Of a stretch of DNA of 18,662 bases, positions 9,309-18,627 are shown piece by piece; within the stretch, counting starts at the first letter, position 1, and the number at the start of each line of letters is the position of its first letter. The notes below the pieces were generated by a model, which saw only the letters and a list, made by a program, of their open reading frames with translations, did no database searches and was not told where the DNA came from. The position numbers were made by a program, and so were the translations under genes. Source of the stretch: Psilocybe azurescens. Its lineage: Eukaryota > Basidiomycota > Agaricomycetes > Agaricales > Agrocybaceae. Location of the stretch: contig JAJIRX010000821.1 of NCBI GenBank assembly GCA_023853785.1, positions 1-18,662 on the forward strand. Direction: 5' to 3'.

Positions 9309-11497
9309 ATGACGGATTACTACGAAACCCGACCGTCCTACAGGGGCGATCTTGCTGCGGACGAAAATACCATGCGGAGGTCTATGACACGAGGCTCTCA
9401 TCAGAGTCAGGCAAGCGTCAGTGCGAGCACAATTTCTTGGGTCCAACAAAATCATCTACACCCTCCTGGACCCCCGCCTGAGTCGTCTAGGTTTTCGCCC
9501 GATCTGACTCCACTTCGCCGGCCAAGGCCACTGCCAGAACCACAGCTGTACCAGTCGCGGACGGCGTTTCAGTATGTCGGGACACAGGAGGAGGAGGAAG
9601 ATTATGCGACCGCTGAACCATATCCAGCGCCTCAGCAACAGTTCATGTATCATACGGAAGAGGCTAGGCGGGGAGAAGATGATATGGGCGTTATCCCTCT
9701 TCCGGTATCGCCAATCCCAGGGGCACCAATGACTCCACCACAGGGTAGAGCTGCGCGATCCTTCGTAGGAGGGTTCTTCAGCGGTCTAAAACGCCTCCCG
9801 AAGCTTGTTTTAAAAGGTGGCAACGAAGATAAACGCCGGTTGAAGCACAAAGGGACATTTAACACCGAGACCGAAGGTACATCAACGACTGTGACTGGAA
9901 CTGGAATGGCAAGGGGGAACACACTTCCTCGATACCTCTCCAACCCGTCGATTGGACCCTCGAACCCTCAGTTTGCACATCGGTTGAGTATGGCTGTTGC
10001 CAATGGGTCGTTGCCTCCTGGATCGACGCCTGCGACAGTCTATCACCTGCGTACGAATACTGCAGGACCACAATACCCTATTGTAACCGTCACGCCTGCC
10101 TCAGGCTCTGAGGGCATAGCGGAGGAGCAGGCCCATTTCTACGATGGGTCTCCGGGAGTGGATCAACCACTGTCACAGCATCAAGAAGAGTCGGAGCATG
10201 ACAGGCATCATCTAAACGATAGAGCGACTGTCATGGTGTACAGCACGGATTCGCAGGTGCCGACTACTACACATTCAGCAGCCCTGCCGCCACCGAGACT
10301 GCCTACGCCAGGTCCGAGGGTGTCATACCAGACTCAACTGCCCACTCGCGATCGAGCGAATGCACAAGCTTCAACCACGGAGCCCCTGCCTTCGACGGGT
10401 CCGGGACACGCCACATCCCATACCGGTGGAATATTGAATACTCAGCAGGCAATGTCGACATCGAGGGGAGATATAGTATCATCACCGCGCCCGACATCCA
10501 GCTATACGATATCTGCCGTACCGTCTTTCTACGACCCCTCCTTCGCGTCCGATCTCACCCCCATCGAGAAATTCTTCAAGGGCTTGTACAATCTTCCTTG
10601 GGTAGGGCAGGAACGCGTGACGATCGACTTATCGCCCGGGGGATTCGAATCGCGCAAAAGCGAAAGTGCGAGCGCTGAACAAGCCTATGGCGTCATGGTA
10701 TCGCGCTGTGATGTCGCGATCGAGGAGGGGAGTAGAATTTAGATCTTCTGAGCAGCGGCACGGTGTCGTCGCCGCGCACAGTCACGAGCTTTGGGAACAC
10801 GCTCTCTCCGCTTGGGTCGCCCATCTCGAGGCGGTCGGGAAGGCCGGCGGAGGGTGCTGATGGTGGTTATGTTCATGACCATCCTTCGAAGCCGAAACGA
10901 CATCGGAAGAAACGGCATCGCGCGACGTGGACGACGACGACGACGGGTGGTGGCGATGGTGGCCAGTACATGCCTCAGCGGAGTACCAGTCCGATTGTGC
11001 CTACTATCTATCCGTATGCGTATCCTGGCTATCCTTATGCTCCTTATCCCACCTATGGTGCGTACCCTGCAGCGCCGATGCCGGTCCCAATGCACACCGC
11101 GCCTCGTGGGCCGCGGAAGCATCGCCAGAAGAGTAAAACGCATTTGAATGCGCAGTATCAGCACGGGTATGCACCATACCAGCCTATGGCGATGCCACCT
11201 CCATTGCCGATGAACGCTATGGGGACTGCGGGTCCTCCTCCCCTTTATTTTATTGCGCCTTCGCCCCCGCAGAGTCAAACAAATGGCGAGCTTGCTAATA
11301 ACAATCACTCGCAGACTCAGACTCAAGCTGCCGCACATGGCCAAGGACAGGGCCCAATGCCTGCTCCTATGCAGGTTTCGCCTGTTATTATGCACTTTGT
11401 ACCCGGAGCGTTCAATCCTCAAAACCTAAATCCTCACAATCCCGCTATGCTTTCTCCGCCGCTTACGCCTCAGCGTCAGGCGGGTTATGGCTCATGA
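9309..11497 (+). CDS. Long disordered proline/serine-rich protein, one frame slip
   Basis: The open frame runs from ATG at 9309 (MTDYYETRPSYRGDLAADEN) to residue 477 (EEGSRI). It then continues in the next frame as LDLLSSGTVSSPRTVTSFGN to the stop at 11495-11497. Adding one T to the TTT at 10738-10740 joins both parts into about 729 residues. The N-terminal half is rich in Pro, Ser and acidic patches. A conserved-looking basic motif, RSFVGGFFSGLKRLPKLVLK, lies at about residues 153-172. A second motif, LTPIEKFFKGLYNLPWVGQE, at about 417-436 resembles a short folded or amphipathic element. A basic cluster (PKRHRKKRHRATW) follows the slip. The C-terminal quarter is a low-complexity PY/PA/GQ region with repeated YPYAPYP-like text and many QTQ/QGQ. 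It has no signal peptide and no enzymatic domain. I do not recognise the family; a scaffold or nuclear role is a guess. An AATAAA-like signal lies near 11637. Confidence 0.75.
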
Positions 11498-11830
11498 TTT
11501 ATGATTATGCCTTTTCACCCTCATACTATGCATTCTTTCGTGTATCACTACTGGGTTTATGGACTACAAGTATGTATGGTTATATTAGATGACAGTTTTT
11601 GAATCGTGGTCATAAGTGCAACTTAGACCAGTATAAAAATAAAGCAAGATAGTAACAGGGATGTAAATGGTTGTGAGGTGACCGGAATTGGGCCTCGACC
11701 TTTGACAATTGCTGTCGGAATACTTACTCATTGGAGAGACATCGTCGGATCTGCCTACCTTTGTGTCACCGAGGAGTGACCGGCCATGACGTCTACACAT
11801 ACACTTGATGTTGAGGGCCGAGGCTTTGCC
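11498..11830. other. Intergenic, 3' flank of the proline-rich gene
   Basis: It contains an aataaa-like word at about 11637-11642, a possible polyadenylation signal 140 bp after the stop. CpG content is still normal here and the AT-rich block starts at its right end. No gene seen. Confidence 0.4.
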
Positions 11831-11918
11831 CGGCAGTACGAGTCCTTTTTCTTTTTACACCAGAAATTATATTATCTAATAATTATTTATTATGTTATCA
11901 ATAATCATGGTATCATGG

Positions 11919-12060
11919 TGACCTACGGCAGATTTACATGACAGTAGCAAAGGAGAGGTGACTTACATGAATTGTCAAATCTGCCTCTGTTAGCCTTAGT
12001 ACCAAACAGGATATCAATCTTATAGGTGACTCATGTGAATTGTTGAATCTGCAGTGCCTA
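11919..12060 (+). repeat. Short direct repeats headed by GGTGAC
   Basis: ggtgacttacatgaattgtc (from about 11958) and ggtgactcatgtgaattgtt (from about 12026) are related 28-29 bp units ending in aatctgc. A third, more distant copy (ggtgacctacggcagattta) starts near 11919. They mark the left part of the AT-rich block and may be subterminal repeats. Confidence 0.45.
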
Positions 12061-12356
12061 TCAATGTTATCTTGTGTTTGATTAAGCAGAAAGGCCTAGG
12101 AAGGCCGACAATGGTATTTATTAAGGTTGTATAGACTGCAAAGTTAATATTATGGTTCAAAAAATATGGTAATTATGAGTACATTCGTTAATGAACAAGA
12201 AATTTTACAATATAAGATGTATGAGAGGAAAAGTAGCAGGCTAGCAGATACAACATGTGTTCAATGATCAAAGTGGATATGAGAGCAAGTGGTTTAGTTC
12301 ATGATATGAGTACTGACATATACATTATGTATGTGCGTGTTTCATCTGCAATCTGT

Positions 12357-12531
12357 TCATGTTCTTCTGCCTCTGGTCTCATATGCAACACAACAAGACA
12401 ACAAGTTGGCCTCAATATCTTCACCTGGTATGTCATCCACTGAAAATTTAACATAAGCAAGTGCCAAATATTGCATTCCAAAAGCACAAAAATGGTCAAT
12501 CACATTTTTGTTTTGTCTGTGAGATGAAATA
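12357..12531 (-). pseudogene. Exon-like relic of an unidentified minus-strand protein
   Basis: After an acceptor-like ctatgcag, an open reading begins ISSHRQNKNVIDHFCAFGMQ. It continues with YLALAYVKFSVDDIPGEDIE and ANLLSCCVAYETRGRRT until a TGA at 12359-12357. The amino-acid pattern (hydrophobic helices, acidic turn) looks like protein. Downstream, another frame continues with EEHEQIADETRTYIM. I do not recognise the family; a transposase or transposon-borne gene is the natural guess in this context. Confidence 0.3.
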
Positions 12532-13899
12532 CTGCATAGAAAAATTAATCATTCATGTCAAGAGAGCAGAAAAAATAAAAATAAAGAACAGAAGTACAGA
12601 ATGAAACCAAGTGTCACTAGTAGAGACATATGTAATACATTAAAGTAACAGATTGTGGTGATAGGATCATACAGGACTTGAAATCTGATGGAATGCTGAC
12701 AGAGATTATGTATAAGCACTAACAAATGCCAACATCACAGAAAGAGAATGGATGTGGCTTACCTGATGAAATTCTTAATTGATTATTGGGCCAAAAGGTA
12801 TAGCAAAGTCTGAAGAAATAGAGGAAAAAGAGAGATGAAACAGGCACAAGACATTACACAACACAAAAATTCAGTCAAGTGCTGAGGACATAATACAAAG
12901 ATTGAGCATACTAAGAGTCATTGTTAAAGGAAAACAGTAAACATAACAAAATATAAACAAAAATAATAAAAAATAAGGCCAAACATAGCATATAAATGAG
13001 CAACATATACCAAAAAATACAAGCATTGAGACAACATTTGCAGTACATGGATCCCAGCTACAATTTGATAGAGGCCAAGGCCATATTGGAGCAGGCACAC
13101 ACTGATGCACAGCACAACAAAAAGAATCAATCACAATAGCAGAATTCAACGTAAGCCTGCACTACTATATATACAAAGTGTTATTCAGTAGCTGATGGCA
13201 TTGTTGATAGAAGAACAAGTACCACATAGTATTTGTCAAGCAACTGCGTTCATAGTGAGTAACAAGAATGGCTGGAGATGATACAATGGAAGAGATGTTC
13301 CATATGCACAGTATCATATGTTGCAGTGACCTGCCACCCATACACATTGCATGAGTGATAATAAATGCAAGGAGAAATACAGCTACTCACAGAAAAATTT
13401 CATACAGAACACATAACACGAGCACACTGAAACACAGAGCAAGATATCTTTGACAAGCAGTAAGAATAACAGAACTAAGCACACAGTCATTTGATAACAA
13501 CGTAAGCAACATTGAGAAGGTACACTCATTGATGACCACATACCTCAAAAGGGGAAAATATGAAAGTCAACCCATGGCAAGCAGAATTGTACAAAGAACA
13601 TAAAGCAATAGACACCAGTGCATGCTATTTCATGAAATGATGACATGCACCTATGGAATCAGGAATGCCATTTGAAGTGGGAGTTGATCTATGCAGCACT
13701 CTCACCTGAATCCATGGCACCAACTTTATACACAGCATGGATAACAAGGTAGATTATCTATAAGAATATGCTGACAAACAAGGAAGAATAAGGTGAGAAT
13801 CATATCAAATACCATAAAGAAGCAGCTCACCACACAACAGCATGAAACACATCAAACCAGCAGCATTTGAGGTTGGAGACATAATGTTACGACAAAGTC

Positions 13900-13951
13900 T
13901 TTTTTCTTTTTCTCTTTCTTTTTCTTTTTATTTTTCCTTTTCCTTTCCATC
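13900..13951 (+). repeat. Polypyrimidine tract
   Basis: About 50 bases of nearly pure C/T (T-runs broken by single C). It is low complexity, and purine-rich on the minus strand that carries the TATA motif. Confidence 0.8.
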
Positions 13952-13989
13952 AATCATTCTAAGAAACTCCATCATACCTCTGATGGACT

Positions 13990-14157
13990 TTCGACTCCAT
14001 CTTTATGATACATCTTTGATGAATGTTTGATTTGTTTCCTCTATTCTTATATACATCTGCTGATGAACATTCGATCTCGTTTCAACTCGATCTGTTTCCA
14101 CTATTCTTATATACATCTGTTGATGAACATTCAGTCTTGTTTCAACTTGCTGTACAG
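13990..14157 (+). repeat. 60-bp tandem repeat, about three copies
   Basis: Two clear copies with an exact 60-bp period start at 14041 and 14101 (both begin ctattcttatatacatctg, continue ttgatgaacattc-like, then cttgtttcaact-like). A third, more diverged and shorter copy precedes them (from about 14008, gatacatctttgatgaatgt). There are no spacers of unique sequence, so this is not a CRISPR. The copies lie just downstream of the minus-strand TATA motif. Confidence 0.7.
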
Positions 14158-14168
14158 TTCTTAGTATT

Positions 14169-14176
14169 TATACCAG
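14169..14176 (-). promoter_or_regulatory. TATAAATA box on the minus strand
   Basis: The context on the minus strand is ctctggTATAAATActaag. It is the best core-promoter match in the AT-rich block, and it sits in the middle of the candidate LTR and upstream of the 60-bp repeats. It would drive transcription leftwards. Confidence 0.4.
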
Positions 14177-14441
14177 AGAGGATCTACTGTATTCTTTAGC
14201 TAGTTCTTGAGAATCTAACCTCCTCTTACTTGACACCGCTTGGAACTCGCTGTTCTTGACTACTTGACTGTCGGCTTTATCCACGCACGTGAATATAAGC
14301 TTGAAGTCGTAACACATAGTAAGGGCCACCATGTCCTTTGTAGCATATAAAAACAAGGACAATTCCATGTTGATGAACATCATGCTGAAAGCATTAACAT
14401 TGATAGGAGAGATGGTAGGTGATCTTCCACCCACGGCATCA

Positions 14442-15164
14442 CATGGAAACTAAAACATGTTGCTATCAGAACAAGCACAATCAGAAACAGAAAGCAGGCT
14501 CACCAAAGATGTAGCAGAAGTTTATGGTCATCAAAAGAAAGAGAGTGTTCAATGAGGAGAAGAACATGCAATGCAGCATGGAACACATGTTCATTAGCAG
14601 TTGAACAGTGCCCAGAAAGGTGACATGTGTTAGCTACAGTCAACATCACACATTTCACTTGTAGCATTACATAGTATGTAGAATATAGAACTCAAATCAT
14701 GTACAGCATCCAAGATGTAATAAATGTCACTAATGCTACATTTCCAGTAAACAACAGCAGAAAAATGTTAATACCAATATACAAAGAAGTTAGTTATATA
14801 TGTATGTATGTAAGGACTACACACAAAGGTATCGTCAGACAACAGAGTACCAATAAGTATTACACTAAAAACATTGCTAAACTACATACAGCGAAGGTGA
14901 ACAGCTGAAGGTGTACAGTATGTAAGACTAGTTAACAACACAAATTAGAGGAAACACATGCATAACATCAAGCAAACGTACCCAAAAGGCAGCATTGGGC
15001 AACAATGATGTGGAAAGGAGAGAGAAGGAAAGAAAGAAATCTTCCCATAGGTTTTGTTATAGGTCTGTGCCACAAAAAAACCAGAAATGAGCAGCCAAAG
15101 ACGACTACGAGTACCATGTGGGAGGCATAACTAAAAATAAAAAATGTTTGGGCCTATAACATGT
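14442..15164. other. AT-rich, CpG-poor stretch without genes
   Basis: CpG is absent from 14442 to about 14831, then rare. No coding exon is supported. It is probably a continuation of the decayed sequence left of the candidate LTR. Confidence 0.4.
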
Positions 15165-15181
15165 TAAGGCCTATCATGGAT
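15165..15181 (+). repeat. Left terminal inverted repeat of the hAT element
   Basis: TAAGGCCTATCATGGAT, 16 of 17 identical to the reverse complement of 18611-18627. It sits in a larger palindromic context: 15151-15172 reads ggccta-taacatgtta-aggcct. Confidence 0.7.
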
Positions 15182-15221
15182 CAGCAAAAACTGGTTGATA
15201 TCCATGACCATCTGTTAAATA

Positions 15222-15263
15222 TAACCACAGTTATAAATAGCAAACTGTGGTTAACCGCAGTTT
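15222..15263. repeat. Subterminal stem-loop and palindrome with TATA motif in the loop
   Basis: taaccacagtt (15222-15232) and aactgtggtta (15243-15253) form perfect 11-bp arms around a 10-base loop. Bases 15242-15263 form a second near-perfect palindrome (aaactgtggttaaccgcagttt, one pair mismatched). A TATAAATA word lies at 15232-15239, overlapping the loop, and could be the core promoter of the transposase, 142 bp before its ATG. In hAT elements such sites commonly bind the transposase; here this is inferred. Confidence 0.6.
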
Positions 15264-15380
15264 GCCAGTTCTGACAGAGCATAATAAGAAGATCTGCCTC
15301 ATTATCCCTTTCCTCCTGCCCCTTCCCACCAACAGGCCACAAACATCTTCCCAATCCAATCTGTACTACCTCAAACTCCT

Positions 15381-18260
15381 ATGTGGCCTCTAGTCAGATT
15401 TGCAGCTCCATCTTCACCTGGGGAGGAATTTGCAGATGTATCACCTGGCTCCAGTGATGAGGAGGTACAGTTGGGTCTGGGAAATGTTCCCATTATCACA
15501 TCACCCATTAAGCAATGACCCAATACACCAACCATCAATTGTCAGTCAGATATGCAGGTTTGGAATATGTCAGATGCAGATATCATTGGTGCACATAATA
15601 TATTATTATTATTAGCTTGCTCTTAGAATTAAATTTTGTTAAGATGGTGGAGTATCTTCATGGAGATCAGATGTTTATGACCACTACAATGTTAGTTTAC
15701 AATGGAACTACAATGACAAGGGTAACCCAGTGTCTTTGTTTTATGTCTTTACATGCAAAACCCATCCTGAGCATCATAGTACTGCACATTCTCGGCTCTG
15801 AGCTAAAACTGGTGATGGTACTGCCAATTTGCAGAAGGATGTCAATCTTTGCTTCCAAAAGCAAGGGAAGGAATGTGTAAGGCCTACTACATCAACAATT
15901 TCATACTCTGAGGCTGCCCATTGTGTTCTTATTGCCCTCCACATTGCATCAAGCACCTGGCCTATCAATATGGTTATGGACAAATATTACTGACAGGAAG
16001 TCAAGATGCTTCATCCAGGTACCAAGCTTCCAAGCCCTAACACTGTTCAGTGAGACCTCCTTGAAATCTATACAAAAGTCTCAGTTTATGTTTGTGATTA
16101 TTTTATGGTGCAGTTTTTCCAAATCTTCAATTAGTGGTATGCTAATTATTATATAGAAATTAAATAGCACTATTCATCTTGATGGATGGACTGCTCCTTT
16201 GGTCTCATCTTATCTGGGCTTGGTTGTCATCTGGTACAAGGACGGTGTAATACATCATGCAATTCTTGAGTTTATCCGGTATGTCGGAATTATTTTGTGC
16301 CCCTACAATTGAAGCTAGAATATTACTTGAAACAGGTTAACCAAGAAGCATGATGGCCAGTACTTGGCTACAGTTGTAGCAGATTGTTTGAAACGGTTCA
16401 GTCTTGATAAAAATGTAAGTCAACATTAACTATAATCACATTAACAGTTGGGTGATCTTCTGATAGCTGCTTGGACTTTGCATGGACAATGCCAGCAACT
16501 GTAACAAGCTTGCAGAAGTTTTACCTGAACTTCTCCCAGATTTCTGGGGTACCAATGCTTGTTTGCAGTGTTTGGCACATATTATTAATCTTGTTGCAAA
16601 GGTAATTTAAAAATTGTGGTGCAAATAAAATTTTAAAGCCTATTATTCCAGATCTTTATCTCATTCTTCTTCAAGAAGCCAAAGATCAGGAAGACTGTCA
16701 AAGTCACGCTTGACTCAGGCAATGAAGTGGAACAGGTCTTGGAGGCAGGGGATGTTTCTGATACAGAAGATAGTGCTACTGTGCTACTGTTGAGGAGGCC
16801 ATGATCAGTGCACAGGAGGCCAAAATGATACTAGACAGATTGCTCATGATGATGCAGTTGTGAAAACACTTCAAGATGTTGCTATTCAGGAGATGGCTGA
16901 CAAAGGGGTTATTATGACAGATGAAGAGGAACAGCAGGCACTTAAACCTTTTCCTGCAGTATATTTCTATTTTTTTGTTTGCAACACACTTTTCTAACTG
17001 TAGATTTCAAGGTTTCTGGACTTGCCCACCGCCTGCATGATATTTCAGCCCTTAACAATAAATTTCAAGAACTTATTGACAAGGATTCCAAGCTTATGAC
17101 TAATATGCAAGCACTTGTTCAACAGGTTCCAACATGTTGGAACTCTGATTTTGACTGTCTTTCTGCTCATTTGCAGTTCAAAAATATTATTCAATCTATG
17201 GCAGGTGTTTCTGAGTACAAATTGAAGGCCTATTGTCTGGAAAATGAGCAGTGGGACCTTGGAGAAGATGTCCAAGAGGTGCTAAAGGTGTAGTTAAGTT
17301 TTTCTGTAGTTTGTGCAATGCTAATTGGACTGCCCAGCTTTTCAAAGATGTCACACTTCTTTTTCACAGGCCGAGGTCCCATTAACTGTTGATGCTCTTC
17401 CAATGCTTTTTCATCTGTGTAATAGCCTGGTTGCTACAGCAGATGACAATCCCCAAGAGCTTGATGATGATGATGATGATGATGACAATGACTCTTCTGA
17501 GGATTGTGAAACCCTGGCTGTCATTCATATCACTTCACACACAAGTGTTCTTCTCATCGACAAATATTTGGACCTAACCTGGGACTGTGAAATATATGTT
17601 ATATCTATCAGCGGTGTATTCTTGATAATTCTTTGGTTAATAATGACTAACAAGTCAAACAGTCATGTGTCCTGATTGTAAGCTCTCATGGTTTAGAAGC
17701 TGTGATGAGTTTAAACCACAGAAGATCAAGCAGATCAAGAAGATGGTTATTGATCAGTGGAAATAAACTTATGCACCTCAGAATGATCAGGAGCAAGTAG
17801 TACCTGTACAAAAGAAGAAGAACAAATCCACGATATTCACTCTCCACAGTTTAATTAGTTTATCTACTGATTCAAGTTATAGAACCCATCAATTTGGGCT
17901 CTAAAAAACCACTAAAAAGCCCAAGCAAATTTCCATTAGATCACATTGAAACATATCTGAAGGATGATATACTCTCCTCATTGACAATCCAGGATGCTGG
18001 TGGCTACATGAAGCATTGGTTCCAGGCAAGAGCAAACCGACCTCTCCTTTCTAAGATGGGACAAGACTTTTGTTCAGCACCAGGTATTTTTACCTTGTAC
18101 CTTTCTTGAAAGATTTTTACTGAAATTTATCATGCTTTTAGCCACTTCTGTTGATGCTGAACATGCATTTTCCACTGGTCGTTGTCAAGTCAGCTTCATG
18201 CAGCATGGCATGAGTTCTCAAACATTCAAGGCTTGCATGGCTCTAGGAATCCTGGGTTAA
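15381..18260 (+). pseudogene. hAT transposase with BED-type N-terminus, multi-exon, broken
   Basis: Exons in order: 15381-15464 (MWPLVRFAAPSSPGEEFADV); about 15644-16100, BED-finger-like (SSWRSDVYDHYNVSLQW, then VFTCKTHPEHH) and MLHPGTKLPSPNTV; 16168-16278 (HLDGWTAPLVSSYLGLVVIW); 16336-16414; 16467-16601 (LLGLCMDNASNCNKLAEVLP, ACLQCLAHIINLVAK; the CMDNAS Asp is a likely catalytic residue of the RNase-H fold); 16652 to about 16959; about 17008-17289 (VPTCWNSDFDCLSAHLQFKN); about 17315-17600 with an acidic GAT-repeat stretch; about 17665-18083; 18142-18260 (ATSVDAEHAFSTGRCQVSF, the hAT dimerisation motif). Introns are 50-60 bp with GT-AG ends. Defects: in-frame TGA at 15799, 15991 and 16051, TAA at 17764, and frame slips near 16790 and at the T-run around 17360. 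In one place the stop replaces a position where relatives have Arg (VSRD), pointing to CGA-to-TGA. Confidence 0.8.
17463..17484 (+). repeat. (GAT)n microsatellite inside the transposase
   Basis: About seven GAT units. They are read in frame as a run of Asp (LDDDDDDDDND), an acidic linker in the transposase. Confidence 0.8.
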
Positions 18261-18519
18261 AACCCCTATTTTTCCTAAATTCTCAGAAGTGACTCAAATA
18301 ATTAAAGATGCAATTGGCAATGACAATTAGGCCAGAGATAGCTTTTCTTATAGTTTTGTCTTTCTGTACTCAATTTAACACCAAAATGAATTTCAAGTGT
18401 ATTATGTTTATACTGAATCTACTAATTTTTAGCTTTCCAACGCATATTTACTCAAGTGAAACGACCAAGAATTGGTGGATCTACGGCTTGTACAAGTTTT
18501 GATGTATTCCGCAAGCACT

Positions 18520-18610
18520 TTAGGCCTGGGTATATCCGGCTTAGGCGAACCGAACCCGAACCGTACCATATTTGGTAAAACCGGGCCGGACACGGATCCG
18601 AACAGGTTGT
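18520..18610 (+). repeat. CpG-rich right subterminal region of the hAT element
   Basis: It contains repeated CGAACC-type words (cgaaccgaacccgaaccg, 18545-18562), an inverted taccatatttggta, and ccgggccgg. It is unlike the CpG-poor interior. Such repeated subterminal motifs are typical transposase-binding sites in hAT elements; binding is inferred. Confidence 0.5.
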
Positions 18611-18627
18611 ATCCATGACAGGCCTTA
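18611..18627 (-). repeat. Right terminal inverted repeat of the hAT element
   Basis: Partner of 15165-15181. Read on the minus strand it is TAAGGCCTGTCATGGAT, with one difference. Confidence 0.7.

Larger units (their letters stand above)
11831..13884. other. AT-rich, CpG-depleted block, probably old transposon sequence
   Basis: No intact gene is present. CpG is almost absent: none in 12338-13149, and only a handful elsewhere. Near the left end three copies of a GGTGAC-headed unit occur (about 11919, 11958, 12026); the second and third share gtgact..catg(t)gaattgt..aatctgc and look like subterminal repeats of an element. The minus strand carries exon-like stretches and good donor/acceptor words (for example cag/gtgaga near 13711, gag/gtatgt near 13545, atcag/gtaagc near 12765), but no product can be assembled. 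This would fit a decayed, formerly methylated multi-exon transposon gene on the minus strand. The assignment to a family is unknown. Confidence 0.5.
13885..14441 (-). mobile_element. Candidate solo LTR (about 557 bp)
   Basis: The segment starts TGTTACGAC and ends GGCATCA on the plus strand, that is, TG...CA in both orientations. It holds about 12 CpGs, while the 370-390 bp on either side hold none, so the composition change coincides with the proposed borders. Flanking pentamers are cataa (13880-13884) and catgg (14442-14446); they would match if two G-to-A changes are allowed. On the minus strand a TATAAATA box (14176-14169) lies in the middle, followed by 60-bp tandem repeats and a purine tract, a layout compatible with U3-R-U5. 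No primer-binding site follows either end, so it would be a solo LTR. No internal proteins were found. Confidence 0.35.
15165..18627 (+). mobile_element. hAT-superfamily DNA transposon, inactivated
   Basis: The 3463-bp unit is bounded by 17-bp inverted repeats (left taaggcctatcatggat at 15165-15181; right the reverse complement at 18611-18627; 16 of 17 match). Between them lies a full-length but broken hAT transposase. Subterminal structures are present at both ends: a stem-loop and palindrome at 15222-15263, and CGAACC-type repeats plus a cggatcc word at 18540-18605. hAT elements normally make 8-bp target duplications; the flanks here (taacatgt and gttgtatt) do not match, so the insertion is old or the exact ends are a few bases off. 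In-frame stops mean it cannot move by itself. Confidence 0.75.

Noticed and set aside
10730..10745. Programmed frameshift in the proline-rich gene
   Set aside because: There is no slippery heptamer or obvious downstream structure, and similar one-base slips occur in all other genes of the window.
10739..11422. 227-residue open frame on the minus strand
   Set aside because: It is Arg-rich and lies antisense to the proline-rich coding region; its composition follows from the other strand's codons.
12871..13149. 92-residue minus-strand open frame rich in Cys, Trp and Phe
   Set aside because: All three minus frames are similarly open in this low-CpG sequence, and the hydrophobic tail comes from T-rich DNA.
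14041..14157. Possible CRISPR-like array
   Set aside because: The copies abut directly without unique spacers, and the host is a eukaryote; it is a plain tandem repeat.
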